Shown here piece by piece: positions 8,731 through 16,522 of a DNA stretch of 64,000 nucleotides. Position numbers and translations under genes: made by a program. The stretch comes from an uncultured Roseicyclus sp. (GTDB taxonomy: Bacteria > Pseudomonadota > Alphaproteobacteria > Rhodobacterales > Rhodobacteraceae): positions 868,001-932,000 of the forward strand of contig CANLXA010000003.1 in assembly GCA_947494975.1 (NCBI GenBank), read 5' to 3'. The notes beneath the pieces are model-generated. The model was not told the origin of the DNA and made no database searches. It saw only the letters and a list, made by a program, of their open reading frames with translations. How positions within the stretch are numbered: the first letter of the stretch is position 1; every line of letters starts with the position of its first letter.

Positions 8731-8748
8731 GGTGTTTGCGCTAACACC
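8731..8748. promoter_or_regulatory. LacI-family-type operator
   Basis: GGTGTTTGCGCTAACACC is an 18-bp near-perfect palindrome with the central GCGC and flanking GTT/AAC typical of LacI/GalR-family operators. Only the central T/T pair breaks the symmetry. It lies 189 bp upstream of dctP and about 255 bp before the ilv promoter. No LacI-family gene is present in the window, so the regulator must be encoded elsewhere. The rest of 8749-9003 shows no gene. Confidence 0.55.
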
Positions 8749-9003
8749 AGTTCCGCGTTCGGAAATAGTGTCGCAGCCGCCTTGATGGCCCGAAAAACAG
8801 GGGTGAAAGGGCCCCGCCTAGCAGAAATCAACCTTGGGTGGGCTGTTCGACGAGCGCGCGACTCAGGGGATGGGCCATGCGTTGCGGCGTTTCAGCCAGC
8901 CTACCCGAGACGTTCATGCTACGTCCTATGCAGCGGCGAAAAAGATTAGTTGCGCAAAAGCCCGCCCAAACGACATTTTCTTTGTGGCGGATCGGTATTC
9001 GCT

Positions 9004-9033
9004 GTTGACGGCCCATGGGGCCATCCATATCGT
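9004..9033 (+). promoter_or_regulatory. Predicted ilvB leader promoter
   Basis: TTGACG (9004-9009) and TATCGT (9028-9033) are separated by 18 bp, upstream of the leader peptide ribosome site AGGAGG at 9051. Transcription would start near 9040, giving a short 5' leader before the peptide. Confidence 0.5.
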
Positions 9034-9065
9034 CCCGCCCACGTGATTACAGGAGGCTCGGGCCA

Positions 9066-9113
9066 ATGTCCGGTATTGTCGTACTCGCAGGGAAAAGGCG
9101 CATGGGTCGGTAA
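9066..9113 (+). CDS. Branched-chain amino acid leader peptide of the ilvBN operon
   Basis: A 15-residue open frame, MSGIVVLAGKRRMGR, is preceded by AGGAGG 9 bp upstream of its ATG. It carries a run of the regulated amino acids Ile-Val-Val-Leu at positions 4-7. It ends 24 bp before a terminator that precedes ilvB. A ribosome stalled on the Ile/Val/Leu codons would leave 9097-9105 free to pair downstream, whereas one reaching the stop would cover it. This is the classic attenuation design for acetolactate synthase operons. The peptide's value is its translation, not its product. Confidence 0.8.
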   Translation: MSGIVVLAGKRRMGR

Positions 9114-9166
9114 CGGCATCCATATCGGAAACCATGCGCCCTCGGATCACCCCCGAGGGCTTTTTT
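9097..9166 (+). promoter_or_regulatory. Transcription attenuator (antiterminator/terminator) of ilvBN
   Basis: The terminator is an 8-bp stem (9138-9145 with 9153-9160) followed by six T residues (9161-9166). A competing 9-bp perfect helix can form between 9097-9105, inside the end of the leader peptide frame, and 9132-9140. It shares 9138-9140 with the terminator stem, so the two are mutually exclusive. ilvB starts 46 bp after the T tract. Mechanism is inferred from the geometry. Confidence 0.78.
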
Positions 9167-9211
9167 GTGTCGCAAGACAATGAGTGAAGCGCGAAGAGAA
9201 GGAACAGCGCA

Positions 9212-10969
9212 ATGTCACAGCAGATGACCGGAGCGAAAATGATTGTCGAAGCCCTGAAGGAACAGGGTGTCGACACTGTATTCGGCTATCCCGGCGGTGC
9301 CGTCCTTCCGATTTACGATGAGATCTTCCAGCAAAACGCGATCCGGCACATTCTGGTGCGCCACGAACAGGGCGCGGTCCACGCGGCGGAGGGCTATGCA
9401 CGCTCCACCGGCAAGCCCGGCGTTGTTCTGGTCACGTCCGGTCCGGGGGCCACGAACGCCGTGACCGGCCTGACCGATGCGCTGATGGACTCGATCCCGA
9501 TTGTCTGCCTGACCGGTCAGGTGCCCACATTCATGATTGGCTCAGACGCGTTTCAGGAGGCGGACACCGTTGGCATAACGCGCCCCTGCACCAAGATGAA
9601 CTGGCTGGTGAAGGAAACCGACGCGCTGGCCGACACGATCCATCAGGCCTTCCACATCGCCACGTCCGGCCGTCCCGGCCCGGTTCTGGTCGACATCCCC
9701 AAAGACGTGCAATTCGCCACCGGTGAATATACCACCAAGCCCAAGGCGAAGGTCAGCCATTATCAACCCAAGGTGAAGGGTGATATCGAGATCATCACCG
9801 CCTTGGTCGAGGCGATGGAAACCGCCGAACGCCCGCTGTTCTATACCGGCGGCGGCGTGATCAATTCCGGCGACAAGGCGAGCGCTCTCCTGCGTGAATT
9901 GGTGGAGGCCAGCGGCTTCCCGATCACCTCCACCCTGATGGGCCTGGGCGCCTACCCGGCCTCGGGCGACAAGTGGATCGGCATGCTGGGGATGCACGGC
10001 ACCTATGAGGCCAATCTGGCCATGCATGGCTGCGATCTGATGATCAATATCGGCGCGCGCTTCGATGACCGGATCACCGGCCGCATCGCCGATTTCTCGC
10101 CGGGCTCAAAGAAGGGCCATATCGATATCGATCCGTCCTCGATCAACAAGGTGATCCACGCCGATTTCCCGATCATCGGCGACGTGGCCCATGTGCTGGA
10201 GGATATGCTGAAGGTCTGGAAGGCCCGCGGACGCAAGACCAACAAGGCCGCTGTGCAGACATGGTGGCAACAGCTGGAGGTCTGGAAAGCGGTCCGCTGC
10301 CTGACCTATGCGAATTCCGAAACCACGATCAAACCGCAATACGCGCTGGAGCGGCTGGAGGCCCTGACCAAGGACCACAAGGACCGCTACATCTGCACCG
10401 AAGTGGGCCAGCACCAGATGTGGGCCGCGCAATTCCTGGGCTTCGACGCACCGAACCGCTGGATGACGTCCGGCGGCCTGGGGACAATGGGCTACGGCTT
10501 CCCGGCCTCGGTCGGGGTGCAGGTCGCCCATCCAGACGCGCTTGTGATCAACGTGGCCGGTGAGGCCTCCTGGCTGATGAACATGCAGGAAATGGGCACC
10601 GCGGTGCAGTACCGCCTGCCGGTCAAGCAATTCATCCTCAACAACGAACGTTTGGGCATGGTCCGCCAATGGCAGGAATTACTGCATGGCGAGCGCTATT
10701 CCGAGAGCTGGTCCGAAGCCCTGCCCGATTTCGTGAAACTGGCCGAAGCGTTCGGTGCCAAGGGCATCCTCTGTTCCGATCCCAAGGATCTGGACGATGC
10801 GATCATGGAGATGCTGAATTACGACGGCCCCGTGATCTTCGACTGCGTGGTGGAAAAGCACGAAAACTGCTTCCCGATGATCCCCTCCGGCAAGGCCCAT
10901 AACGAGATGCTTCTGGGCGAGGCCGAGACCCAGGGCGTGATCGATGCCGGTGGCGGTGTGCTGGTGTGA
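9212..10969 (+). CDS. ilvB: Acetolactate synthase large (catalytic) subunit
   Basis: A 585-residue thiamine-diphosphate enzyme that condenses pyruvate with pyruvate or 2-oxobutyrate, the first common step to valine, leucine and isoleucine. N-terminal motifs include VFGYPGGAVLPIYDE and the catalytic glutamate in RHEQGAVHAAEGYA. The C-terminal cofactor region ends FILNNERLGMVRQWQE. The usual Mg/ThDP motif GDGS reads GEAS here (VAGEASWLMNMQE), keeping an acidic metal ligand. AAGGAA precedes the start. A 4-bp GTGA overlap couples it to the next gene; ilvN lies 1.85 kb downstream. Confidence 0.97.
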   Translation: MSQQMTGAKMIVEALKEQGVDTVFGYPGGAVLPIYDEIFQQNAIRHILVRHEQGAVHAAEGYARSTGKPGVVLVTSGPGATNAVTGLTDALMDSIPIVCLTGQVPTFMIGSDAFQEADTVGITRPCTKMNWLVKETDALADTIHQAFHIATSGRPGPVLVDIPKDVQFATGEYTTKPKAKVSHYQPKVKGDIEIITALVEAMETAERPLFYTGGGVINSGDKASALLRELVEASGFPITSTLMGLGAYPASGDKWIGMLGMHGTYEANLAMHGCDLMINIGARFDDRITGRIADFSPGSKKGHIDIDPSSINKVIHADFPIIGDVAHVLEDMLKVWKARGRKTNKAAVQTWWQQLEVWKAVRCLTYANSETTIKPQYALERLEALTKDHKDRYICTEVGQHQMWAAQFLGFDAPNRWMTSGGLGTMGYGFPASVGVQVAHPDALVINVAGEASWLMNMQEMGTAVQYRLPVKQFILNNERLGMVRQWQELLHGERYSESWSEALPDFVKLAEAFGAKGILCSDPKDLDDAIMEMLNYDGPVIFDCVVEKHENCFPMIPSGKAHNEMLLGEAETQGVIDAGGGVLV

Positions 10970-11541
10970 GGCTATTCAGCCTCATAGCTGCCGCCATGAC
11001 AATGGCGTTGCTTGCAGCGTGCCAACCGGCACCTCTGGGCTCGGCCGAAGCCGTACAGGCCTCACAACCGGGTGCGGTACAGGCGCGAATCTCGGGGCGG
11101 ACGCTTCGGTTCTTCGGCACACGCCATGGCACGCAGATCCAGTATTACGCGCCGTCGGGCCAAGCTTACCTCTGGTATCCCGGAAACAGCGCCGTTGTGA
11201 CCGGGACGTGGGCCGTGCGAGCTGACCCGCGGCTGAGCAGCACCGTCTGCTTCGTATATCCCGGATCGCGGATAGAGGGTCCGCAATGCCATGCAGCTGA
11301 TTTTTTCTTCGACGATGCGGTTGAGTATGTGTCGGGGGATCCATTCGGCCTTTCCTCGGGCCGCGTACCCGGTGTCTTGCCCCCCCGGCGAGACATGTCG
11401 CTGGTCGAGGTGAGCACCGCCTTCGGGCCGCGCCGCATTGTCGGCACGCCCGTCGATTGGGCGATTGCAAACGGTCCGGGGCAGCGGGAGGTCGAGGAGA
11501 TCATGTTCGATATTGAGCGCATCAGACACCAGGGGAACTGA
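10966..11541 (+). CDS. Predicted lipoprotein embedded in the ilvBN operon (paralogue A)
   Basis: A 191-residue protein of unknown function. The GTG start overlaps the ilvB stop by 4 bp, implying translational coupling. Its N-terminus is a lipoprotein signal with hydrophobic core LIAAAMTMALLAA and a lipobox cysteine at residue 19 (LAAC). The mature part is beta-rich, with QIQYYAPSGQAYLWYPGN, VVTGTWAVRADP and a two-cysteine segment CFVYPGSRIEGPQC. The next gene has the same pattern and is a diverged paralogue. No catalytic motif is recognised. Confidence 0.75.
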   Translation: MRLFSLIAAAMTMALLAACQPAPLGSAEAVQASQPGAVQARISGRTLRFFGTRHGTQIQYYAPSGQAYLWYPGNSAVVTGTWAVRADPRLSSTVCFVYPGSRIEGPQCHAADFFFDDAVEYVSGDPFGLSSGRVPGVLPPRRDMSLVEVSTAFGPRRIVGTPVDWAIANGPGQREVEEIMFDIERIRHQGN

Positions 11542-11580
11542 CAGATTTCTTCGCTCTTTAACACCGCAATCGCGGCAGCT

Positions 11581-12138
11581 GTGGTGTCCTGCGTCTTGCT
11601 CGCCACGGCACGCTCCGGGGACGCGCAGGGCGCGGTCGACGCCCTCTTCGATCTGCTCTGCGGGCGGACGGTGCATTTCTACGACCTCAGCGGCAACCAG
11701 ATCGAATACACCGCCGGGGACGGAACCGCCTATCTGTGGTTCTATGATCTGCCGGGCGTAATCGTGGGCACCTGGGGCGTTTACTCCGATGCCGAAGTCG
11801 AGGACCGCCAAAACGACGGCTCGGGGGATACGGGCCGCGACGGCGGGCTCGATGGCAGCGGCGTCTTCGACAGCCCCACTTTCGGCGCGCAGGTCTGCTA
11901 CGAATACCCCCCAAGGGCCTTCGATCTGCTGGATCCCGGCGGCTTCCATTGCTTTTCGGAGGCGGAGCTGTTCGGGACCGTCGTCGCAGGCGGTGTCTTT
12001 GCGGGCGACCGCTATGGCCTGCGCGACGGGGAGCCGCCCTTCATCCTGCCCGAACATCCGTTCCAGACCCTTGAGAGCTTCGAGGCCGAGTTCCCCGAGC
12101 TTCCGCCGGAACCCGCCTGCGGCGTGCCGATCTCATGA
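11581..12138 (+). CDS. Predicted exported protein in the ilvBN operon (paralogue B)
   Basis: A protein of about 185 residues, same frame as the gene before and separated from it only by that gene's TGA. It shares the pattern GRTVHFYDLSGNQIEY, GTAYLWFYDLPG, VGTWGVYSD and VCYEYPP with paralogue A, so the pair is a tandem duplication. An Asp/Gly-rich insert (about residues 78-95) is unique to it. No ATG exists; GTG 11581 gives a short signal sequence (VSCVLLATARSGDAQ). AGGGGA at 11531 would fit a rare ATT start at 11545, which gives a fuller signal peptide. Function is unknown. Confidence 0.68.
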   Translation: MVSCVLLATARSGDAQGAVDALFDLLCGRTVHFYDLSGNQIEYTAGDGTAYLWFYDLPGVIVGTWGVYSDAEVEDRQNDGSGDTGRDGGLDGSGVFDSPTFGAQVCYEYPPRAFDLLDPGGFHCFSEAELFGTVVAGGVFAGDRYGLRDGEPPFILPEHPFQTLESFEAEFPELPPEPACGVPIS

Positions 12139-12761
12139 TCCGGTTGGCTCTTGTCCTTCTACTGGCCGCCCTGCCCGCCAGCGCGCAGGATTTTCGCGGG
12201 CTGCGCCCGGGGATGGATGCCGCGGCGCTGGGGCCTATGGGTGAGCCGATGGCCATTGACCATATCGAGGGCGCGACGCTGGCGACCTATCCTTTGCCGT
12301 TCGAGCAATATCTTGAAGTCCTCTATGACCAGTCCGGCACTATCACATGGCTTCACACCTCCGCGCCCGCGGGCGCACCGGATGCGCCACCCAATGACGG
12401 GCTGCGCATCGGCGAGATGACATTCGATGATGTGTTCCAGCACCTCATGGAAGACGGAGCCCCCACCGACACGCCGCCGCTGCTCTCCGTCGCCGAGGAA
12501 GGCGGCGTGGTGCAACTGGTCTATTCCGATGGTGCGGACCCGGACGTTCTGGTGATTTTGACCTTTCTCCCCTCCTACGACGCCGACATATCCGACCGCC
12601 AGAACCCGGCACACGATCCAACGCTGCACTCGGTCAGTCTGACGACGCGATCCTTCTTGGATGCTCCGGTTGACCTCGTCGGCCCGACGGACATCCCCAA
12701 CGGGGACCCGAGGTCGTTTCCCGTGCCCCTCGACGAAGCCTTCCCCTCGCTCATCCCCTGA
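12135..12761 (+). CDS. Exported protein of unknown function in the ilvBN operon
   Basis: A 208-residue protein whose ATG overlaps the previous stop (ATGA). A clear Sec signal, LALVLLLAALPASAQ, is cleaved before DFRGLRPGMDAAAL. The opening of the mature part resembles that of the gene after ilvN (SLRGVDLGEPIPDGL), and both are short, acidic exported proteins, so they may be distant relatives. No conserved catalytic motif is recognised. It ends 57 bp before ilvN. Confidence 0.72.
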   Translation: MIRLALVLLLAALPASAQDFRGLRPGMDAAALGPMGEPMAIDHIEGATLATYPLPFEQYLEVLYDQSGTITWLHTSAPAGAPDAPPNDGLRIGEMTFDDVFQHLMEDGAPTDTPPLLSVAEEGGVVQLVYSDGADPDVLVILTFLPSYDADISDRQNPAHDPTLHSVSLTTRSFLDAPVDLVGPTDIPNGDPRSFPVPLDEAFPSLIP

Positions 12762-12818
12762 CCCCTTGCCTTTCCACACCGCGCGGGCCAAACCCGCCCG
12801 CGACAAGGAGACCCGCCC

Positions 12819-13376
12819 ATGGCCCTCAACATCGAACAAGGCTCCACCAGCCACTCCGCCTATGATCTGCGCTCGCATCTCTCCGATGCCATCGAAACCC
12901 ATACATTGGCGATCCTGGTCGAAAACGAGCCGGGCGTCCTCGCCCGTGTGATTGGTCTCTTCTCGGGGCGCGGATACAATATCGAAAGCCTGACCGTCGC
13001 GGAGGTTGATCATGGCGGCCACCGCAGCCGGATCACGATCGTGACCTCCGGCACACCGCAGATCATCAACCAGATCAAGATGCAGCTTGAACGCATGGTG
13101 CCGGTTCACGAGGTTGCCGATCTGACCGTCGAAGGCCCGTTCATCAGCCGCGAATTGTCGCTGATCAAGGTGATCGCCAAGGGCGAACATCGGGTGGAAG
13201 CGCTCCGCATTGCCGAGATCTTCCGCGCCAATGTCGTGGATTCCACGCTGGAAAGCTTCGTGTTCGAGATCACCGGCACGCCTGACAAGATCGATGCGTT
13301 TTGCGAATTGATGCGCCCCCTGGGCGAAGTGCGCCTGGCGCGGACCGGCGTGGCGGCCATCGCTCGCGGCACCTGA
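12819..13376 (+). CDS. ilvN: Acetolactate synthase small (regulatory) subunit
   Basis: A 185-residue regulatory subunit that binds the large subunit and valine. The N-terminal ACT domain reads TLAILVENEPGVLARVIGLF and GRGYNIESLTVAEVDHGG; the C-terminal domain reads ELSLIKVIAKGEHRVEALRI and FVFEITGTPDKIDAF. Length is normal for the long-form IlvH/IlvN. AAGGAG precedes the ATG. It shares the leader-controlled transcript with ilvB but is separated from it by three genes for exported proteins. Confidence 0.96.
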   Translation: MALNIEQGSTSHSAYDLRSHLSDAIETHTLAILVENEPGVLARVIGLFSGRGYNIESLTVAEVDHGGHRSRITIVTSGTPQIINQIKMQLERMVPVHEVADLTVEGPFISRELSLIKVIAKGEHRVEALRIAEIFRANVVDSTLESFVFEITGTPDKIDAFCELMRPLGEVRLARTGVAAIARGT

Positions 13377-13377
13377 A

Positions 13378-13980
13378 ATGCGGTTGATCCAAGCGGCGAT
13401 GCTGAGCCTGGCGCTCGCCGCGCCGCTCGGTGCGCAATCCCTGCGTGGGGTGGACCTGGGTGAGCCCATCCCCGACGGGCTTCCCGAACCTCGCGCCACG
13501 CAAACCATCCCCCCGGTCGCCTACACGGTCTGGGATTTTGACGATGGATTGGCGATGTCGGCCACGGCGGATGCGGCGACGGGCGACGTTCTGTATCTGG
13601 AATTGTGGCGTGATCCGCCGGAGGGATCTGTCGCCTCCCCGGTCCCGGGCCTCACCTACGGCACCAGCACACGCGCGGATATAGAGGCATTGTTCGGCTC
13701 CGAGGGGATCGTGTTTGAGAATCGGGGGCTGGTCGCCGCCCTGCCCGAGATCGGCCTTGCCATCTACTACCTCGCCTACGAGATCGACCACAGCGAGACG
13801 GTGATCTCCTTCGTTGCCATCCAGCCGCTCGCCGACGCCTCGGACGACACGGCAGATGACGCGGTGCTCGACAGCGTGATCATCGCCGATGGCGCTTATC
13901 TCGATCAGATCTGGGGGCAGAACCGGGGCCGTCTGCCGGGCTATGCGCCCGTCGCGGACCCCTTCATCACCGCCCCGTAG
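13378..13980 (+). CDS. Exported protein of unknown function, last gene of the ilv operon
   Basis: A 200-residue protein that begins 1 bp after the ilvN stop. A Sec signal (IQAAMLSLALAAPLGAQ) precedes SLRGVDLGEPIPDGLPEP. The opening resembles the exported protein before ilvN. The remainder is acidic with no cysteine pair or catalytic motif that I recognise. The tight junction with ilvN means it is cotranscribed with the branched-chain genes. Confidence 0.72.
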   Translation: MRLIQAAMLSLALAAPLGAQSLRGVDLGEPIPDGLPEPRATQTIPPVAYTVWDFDDGLAMSATADAATGDVLYLELWRDPPEGSVASPVPGLTYGTSTRADIEALFGSEGIVFENRGLVAALPEIGLAIYYLAYEIDHSETVISFVAIQPLADASDDTADDAVLDSVIIADGAYLDQIWGQNRGRLPGYAPVADPFITAP

Positions 13981-14034
13981 AGGGCGATGCCGTGGAAGAC
14001 GCGGGGGTCGTCTGCCCCACCCCCGCGCCTCACC

Positions 14035-14063
14035 TCAAGCCGTCCCGGGGCGGGACGGCTTGA
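14035..14063. terminator. Shared hairpin between the ilv operon and the EF-hand gene
   Basis: A perfect 12-bp stem (14035-14046 with 14052-14063) with a 5-nt loop sits between two converging genes. A second GC-rich inverted repeat lies just before it near 14000-14026. No strong T tract is present. Confidence 0.6.
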
Positions 14064-14077
14064 AGCAACGCGGTGGC

Positions 14078-14347
14078 TTAGCCAGCGGGAATAAGGCCGG
14101 CTTCTTCTGCCGCGTCGATCTCTTCGCCGCTGAGAAGGCCGTCCGCGTCAGCATCCAGCGCCTGATATTCCTCTTCTGTCAGGGCTGGCATCAGGGTGAG
14201 CAGCTCTGCGAAGCTGACCATTCCGTCGCCGTCGGTGTCGACGCTTTCGGCCTGCCCCATGGCAAGGCTTGCGCCAGTCACGAGGAGCGCACAGGACGCT
14301 GCAAGAGTGATGGCGCCGAGGCGCAGATTGTTGAATTCGGATCGCAT
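14078..14347 (-). CDS. Small exported EF-hand calcium-binding protein
   Basis: An 89-residue protein with an N-terminal signal (LGAITLAASCALLVTGASLA, cleavage near residue 32) followed by two EF-hand loops, DTDGDGMVSFAE and DADADGLLSGEE. Both loops keep the acidic residues at positions 1, 3, 5 and 12, so calcium binding in the periplasm is expected. The partner is unknown. It is transcribed alone. Confidence 0.85.
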   Translation of the reverse strand: MRSEFNNLRLGAITLAASCALLVTGASLAMGQAESVDTDGDGMVSFAELLTLMPALTEEEYQALDADADGLLSGEEIDAAEEAGLIPAG

Positions 14348-14683
14348 GGGAGAATTCCCTCCATAAAGGTTTGCGTGTCAGGCAACCGGACCGGGATTGG
14401 CCGCGGTGCCTATAGGGGAAGAGGGGGTCAGGGGGGTGTTTCGTCCCTCCAACGTGGTCCGGCTCCCACAATCGGCGGCACTCTGCCCAACGGGCCATCC
14501 GCGCGGTGCGACGTCCCGCCGAAGGGCCTGAAGGTCGGCAATAGATTGCCCGCAACCGGCGACCTTGGGCTGAGTGCCGCGGCCCGCCGCGCCGCGCCCT
14601 TGCCCGCCCTATTCTCCGGGCGCAGCGTCAGGGGCACTGACGGACCCTGCCCCTTCTTTCCCGTGCCCCGAGGATGCCAGACC
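14348..14683. other. 336-bp intergenic region without a recognisable gene
   Basis: This stretch separates the divergent EF-hand and sigma-factor genes. A rightward open frame runs through it but lacks a start, a ribosome site and any known motif. It must hold both promoters; I cannot place them with confidence. Confidence 0.5.
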
Positions 14684-15259
14684 ATGCCCCGCCCCATCCC
14701 GTTCCCCCCGACGCCGCCCCAACCCGCCACGCCCCTGCCCCAGACCCGCATCTTCGGGGCCCTCTTGTCGGATCTCCGACGCTCCGCGCGGCGCTTGACG
14801 CGCGACAGCGCGGATGCCGACGATCTTGTGCAAGAGACGTTGCTGCGGGTGTGGTCGCGCATGGCGATGGCCGCGACCGGCACCAGCGATGCCGCACCCA
14901 TCGAGGATCTGCGCGCCTATGCCTTCGCCACCTTGCGCCACCGGGCCTTCGCGCGGTTTTCCATCGCCACCCCGTCCGAGACCGAGCCCGAGGACATTGC
15001 CGCCCCCCGTGGCTCCGACGCGGCCGCGCGCCTGGGCTGCGCCGAGGCTTTGGCCGCCCTGGCCGATCTGCCGGAGGACCAACAGGTACTGTTGAAGCTG
15101 CGCGCGGTGGACGGGCTCAGCTATGCCGATATCGCGCAGCAGACCGGCCTGCCCCTTGGCACCGTCACCTCGCGGCTGGCGCGCGGCCGGGCCGCGTTGC
15201 GCACGGCACTGGATCTGCCGCCCGGCGCGCCGGTGACCGACCTTCTGGGCGGCGTCTGA
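14684..15259 (+). CDS. Sigma-70 family (ECF-type) RNA polymerase sigma factor
   Basis: A 191-residue sigma factor with region 2 (DADDLVQETLLRVWSR) and region 4 (LPEDQQVLLKLRAVDGLSY, DIAQQTGLPLGTVTSRLARG) but no region 1 or 3, so it is of the extracytoplasmic-function type. A proline-rich stretch precedes region 2. GAGG lies 11 bp before the chosen ATG. No anti-sigma gene is adjacent: the EF-hand gene is divergent and a Rieske oxygenase follows, so its signal is unclear. Confidence 0.88.
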   Translation: MPRPIPFPPTPPQPATPLPQTRIFGALLSDLRRSARRLTRDSADADDLVQETLLRVWSRMAMAATGTSDAAPIEDLRAYAFATLRHRAFARFSIATPSETEPEDIAAPRGSDAAARLGCAEALAALADLPEDQQVLLKLRAVDGLSYADIAQQTGLPLGTVTSRLARGRAALRTALDLPPGAPVTDLLGGV

Positions 15260-15367
15260 CGGCACCCATGTCTTGCGCAGACCGGGTTTTGTCGCGAACC
15301 GGCAAGACCGGGCGGGTCCATGGCACCCACGCTGGGGTCAGACCCGTTGCTGAAGGAGCCCGGCCCG

Positions 15368-16513
15368 ATGCCCGACGATCTCACGCATGCCCTTGCCGAT
15401 GTGATGGCCCCGATCGACCGGGCCCATGGCCTGCCCAATGCCCATTACACCGACCCCGCCACCATCGCGGCGGAGAACCACGCGGTGCTGGAAACAACCT
15501 GGGCCGCGCTGGCCGTCGGCTCGGATGTGCCGGAGGCGGGCGATGCCAAACCGATGGAGTTTCTCGGCCAACCGCTTCTGCTCCTGCGTGACGATGACGG
15601 CACGGTCCGGGTGTTTTTCAACATCTGTCGCCATCGCGGCATGATCCTCGTTTCCGAGCCGCGCAAGATCGAAGGGGCAATCCGCTGCCCCTATCATTCC
15701 TGGTGCTATTCCAAATCGGGGCGGCTGGTCGCCACGCCCCATGTGGGCGGGCCCGGCCAGAACAGCCATGACGGGATCGACCGCAAGACACTCGGCCTGG
15801 CCGAAGTGCGCAGCCATATCTGGCGCGACATTGTCTTCATCAACTTGTCCGGCGATGCACCGGCCTTCGAAGAGGTGCATGCGGAACTCCTGCAGCGATG
15901 GGCCGAGTTCGATAAACCGCTCCATCACGGGGGGCCGGAAAGCACGTTCATGCTGGAGGTCGACACCAACTGGAAACTCGCAGTGGAGAATTACTGCGAA
16001 AGCTATCACCTGCCCTGGGTCCATCCGGGCCTGAACAGCTATTCCCGGCTGGAGGATCACTACCATATCGAAGCCCCGGGCCGGTTTTCGGGGCAAGGCA
16101 CCTATGTCTATCGTCAGCTCAAGGGGGAGGATGGCGCGATGTTCCCCGATTTCGAGGGGCTGAGCGCCCATTGGGACACCGGGGCGGAATACGTCGCGCT
16201 TTATCCCAACGTGCTTCTGGGCGTCCATCGGGACCATGCCTACGCGATCATTCTGGAACCCGTGGCCCATAACAAGACGCGCGAACACGTTCATATATAC
16301 TACCCCACACCCGATACCGACGAGGCGCTCCGCGCCAAGAACGCGACGCTCTGGGAAGGCGTGTTTGTCGAGGATGTCTTCGTGGTCGAAGGCATGCAGC
16401 GCGGGCGGGCGGCATCGGGCTTTGACGGGGGGCGGTTTTCACCGGCGATGGATGGGCCGACGCATCTGTTCCATGCCTGGGTCGCCGGGCGGATCGAGGC
16501 CGTGTCGGCATAA
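15368..16513 (+). CDS. Rieske aromatic ring-hydroxylating oxygenase, alpha-subunit type
   Basis: A 381-residue non-haem iron oxygenase. The Rieske 2Fe-2S ligands are in NICRHRGMIL and RCPYHSWCYSK (C-x-H, 16 residues, C-x2-H). The catalytic domain has the mononuclear iron site in NWKLAVENYCESYHLPWVHP. AAGGAG precedes the start at 15368; a longer frame from 15320 has no ribosome site. No reductase, ferredoxin or beta subunit lies nearby, so it must borrow electron carriers. Members of this group act on aromatic acids or quaternary amines; the substrate cannot be assigned. Confidence 0.9.
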   Translation: MPDDLTHALADVMAPIDRAHGLPNAHYTDPATIAAENHAVLETTWAALAVGSDVPEAGDAKPMEFLGQPLLLLRDDDGTVRVFFNICRHRGMILVSEPRKIEGAIRCPYHSWCYSKSGRLVATPHVGGPGQNSHDGIDRKTLGLAEVRSHIWRDIVFINLSGDAPAFEEVHAELLQRWAEFDKPLHHGGPESTFMLEVDTNWKLAVENYCESYHLPWVHPGLNSYSRLEDHYHIEAPGRFSGQGTYVYRQLKGEDGAMFPDFEGLSAHWDTGAEYVALYPNVLLGVHRDHAYAIILEPVAHNKTREHVHIYYPTPDTDEALRAKNATLWEGVFVEDVFVVEGMQRGRAASGFDGGRFSPAMDGPTHLFHAWVAGRIEAVSA

Positions 16514-16522
16514 GCGGTCCCG

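Noticed and set aside
8653-8949. Rightward frame of 98 residues in the TRAP/ilv gap
   Set aside because: No ribosome site, no motif, and it covers the LacI-type operator; treated as non-coding.
12159-13508. Leftward frame of 449 residues across the ilvN region
   Set aside because: It runs antisense through ilvN and an exported-protein gene and has no recognisable domain.
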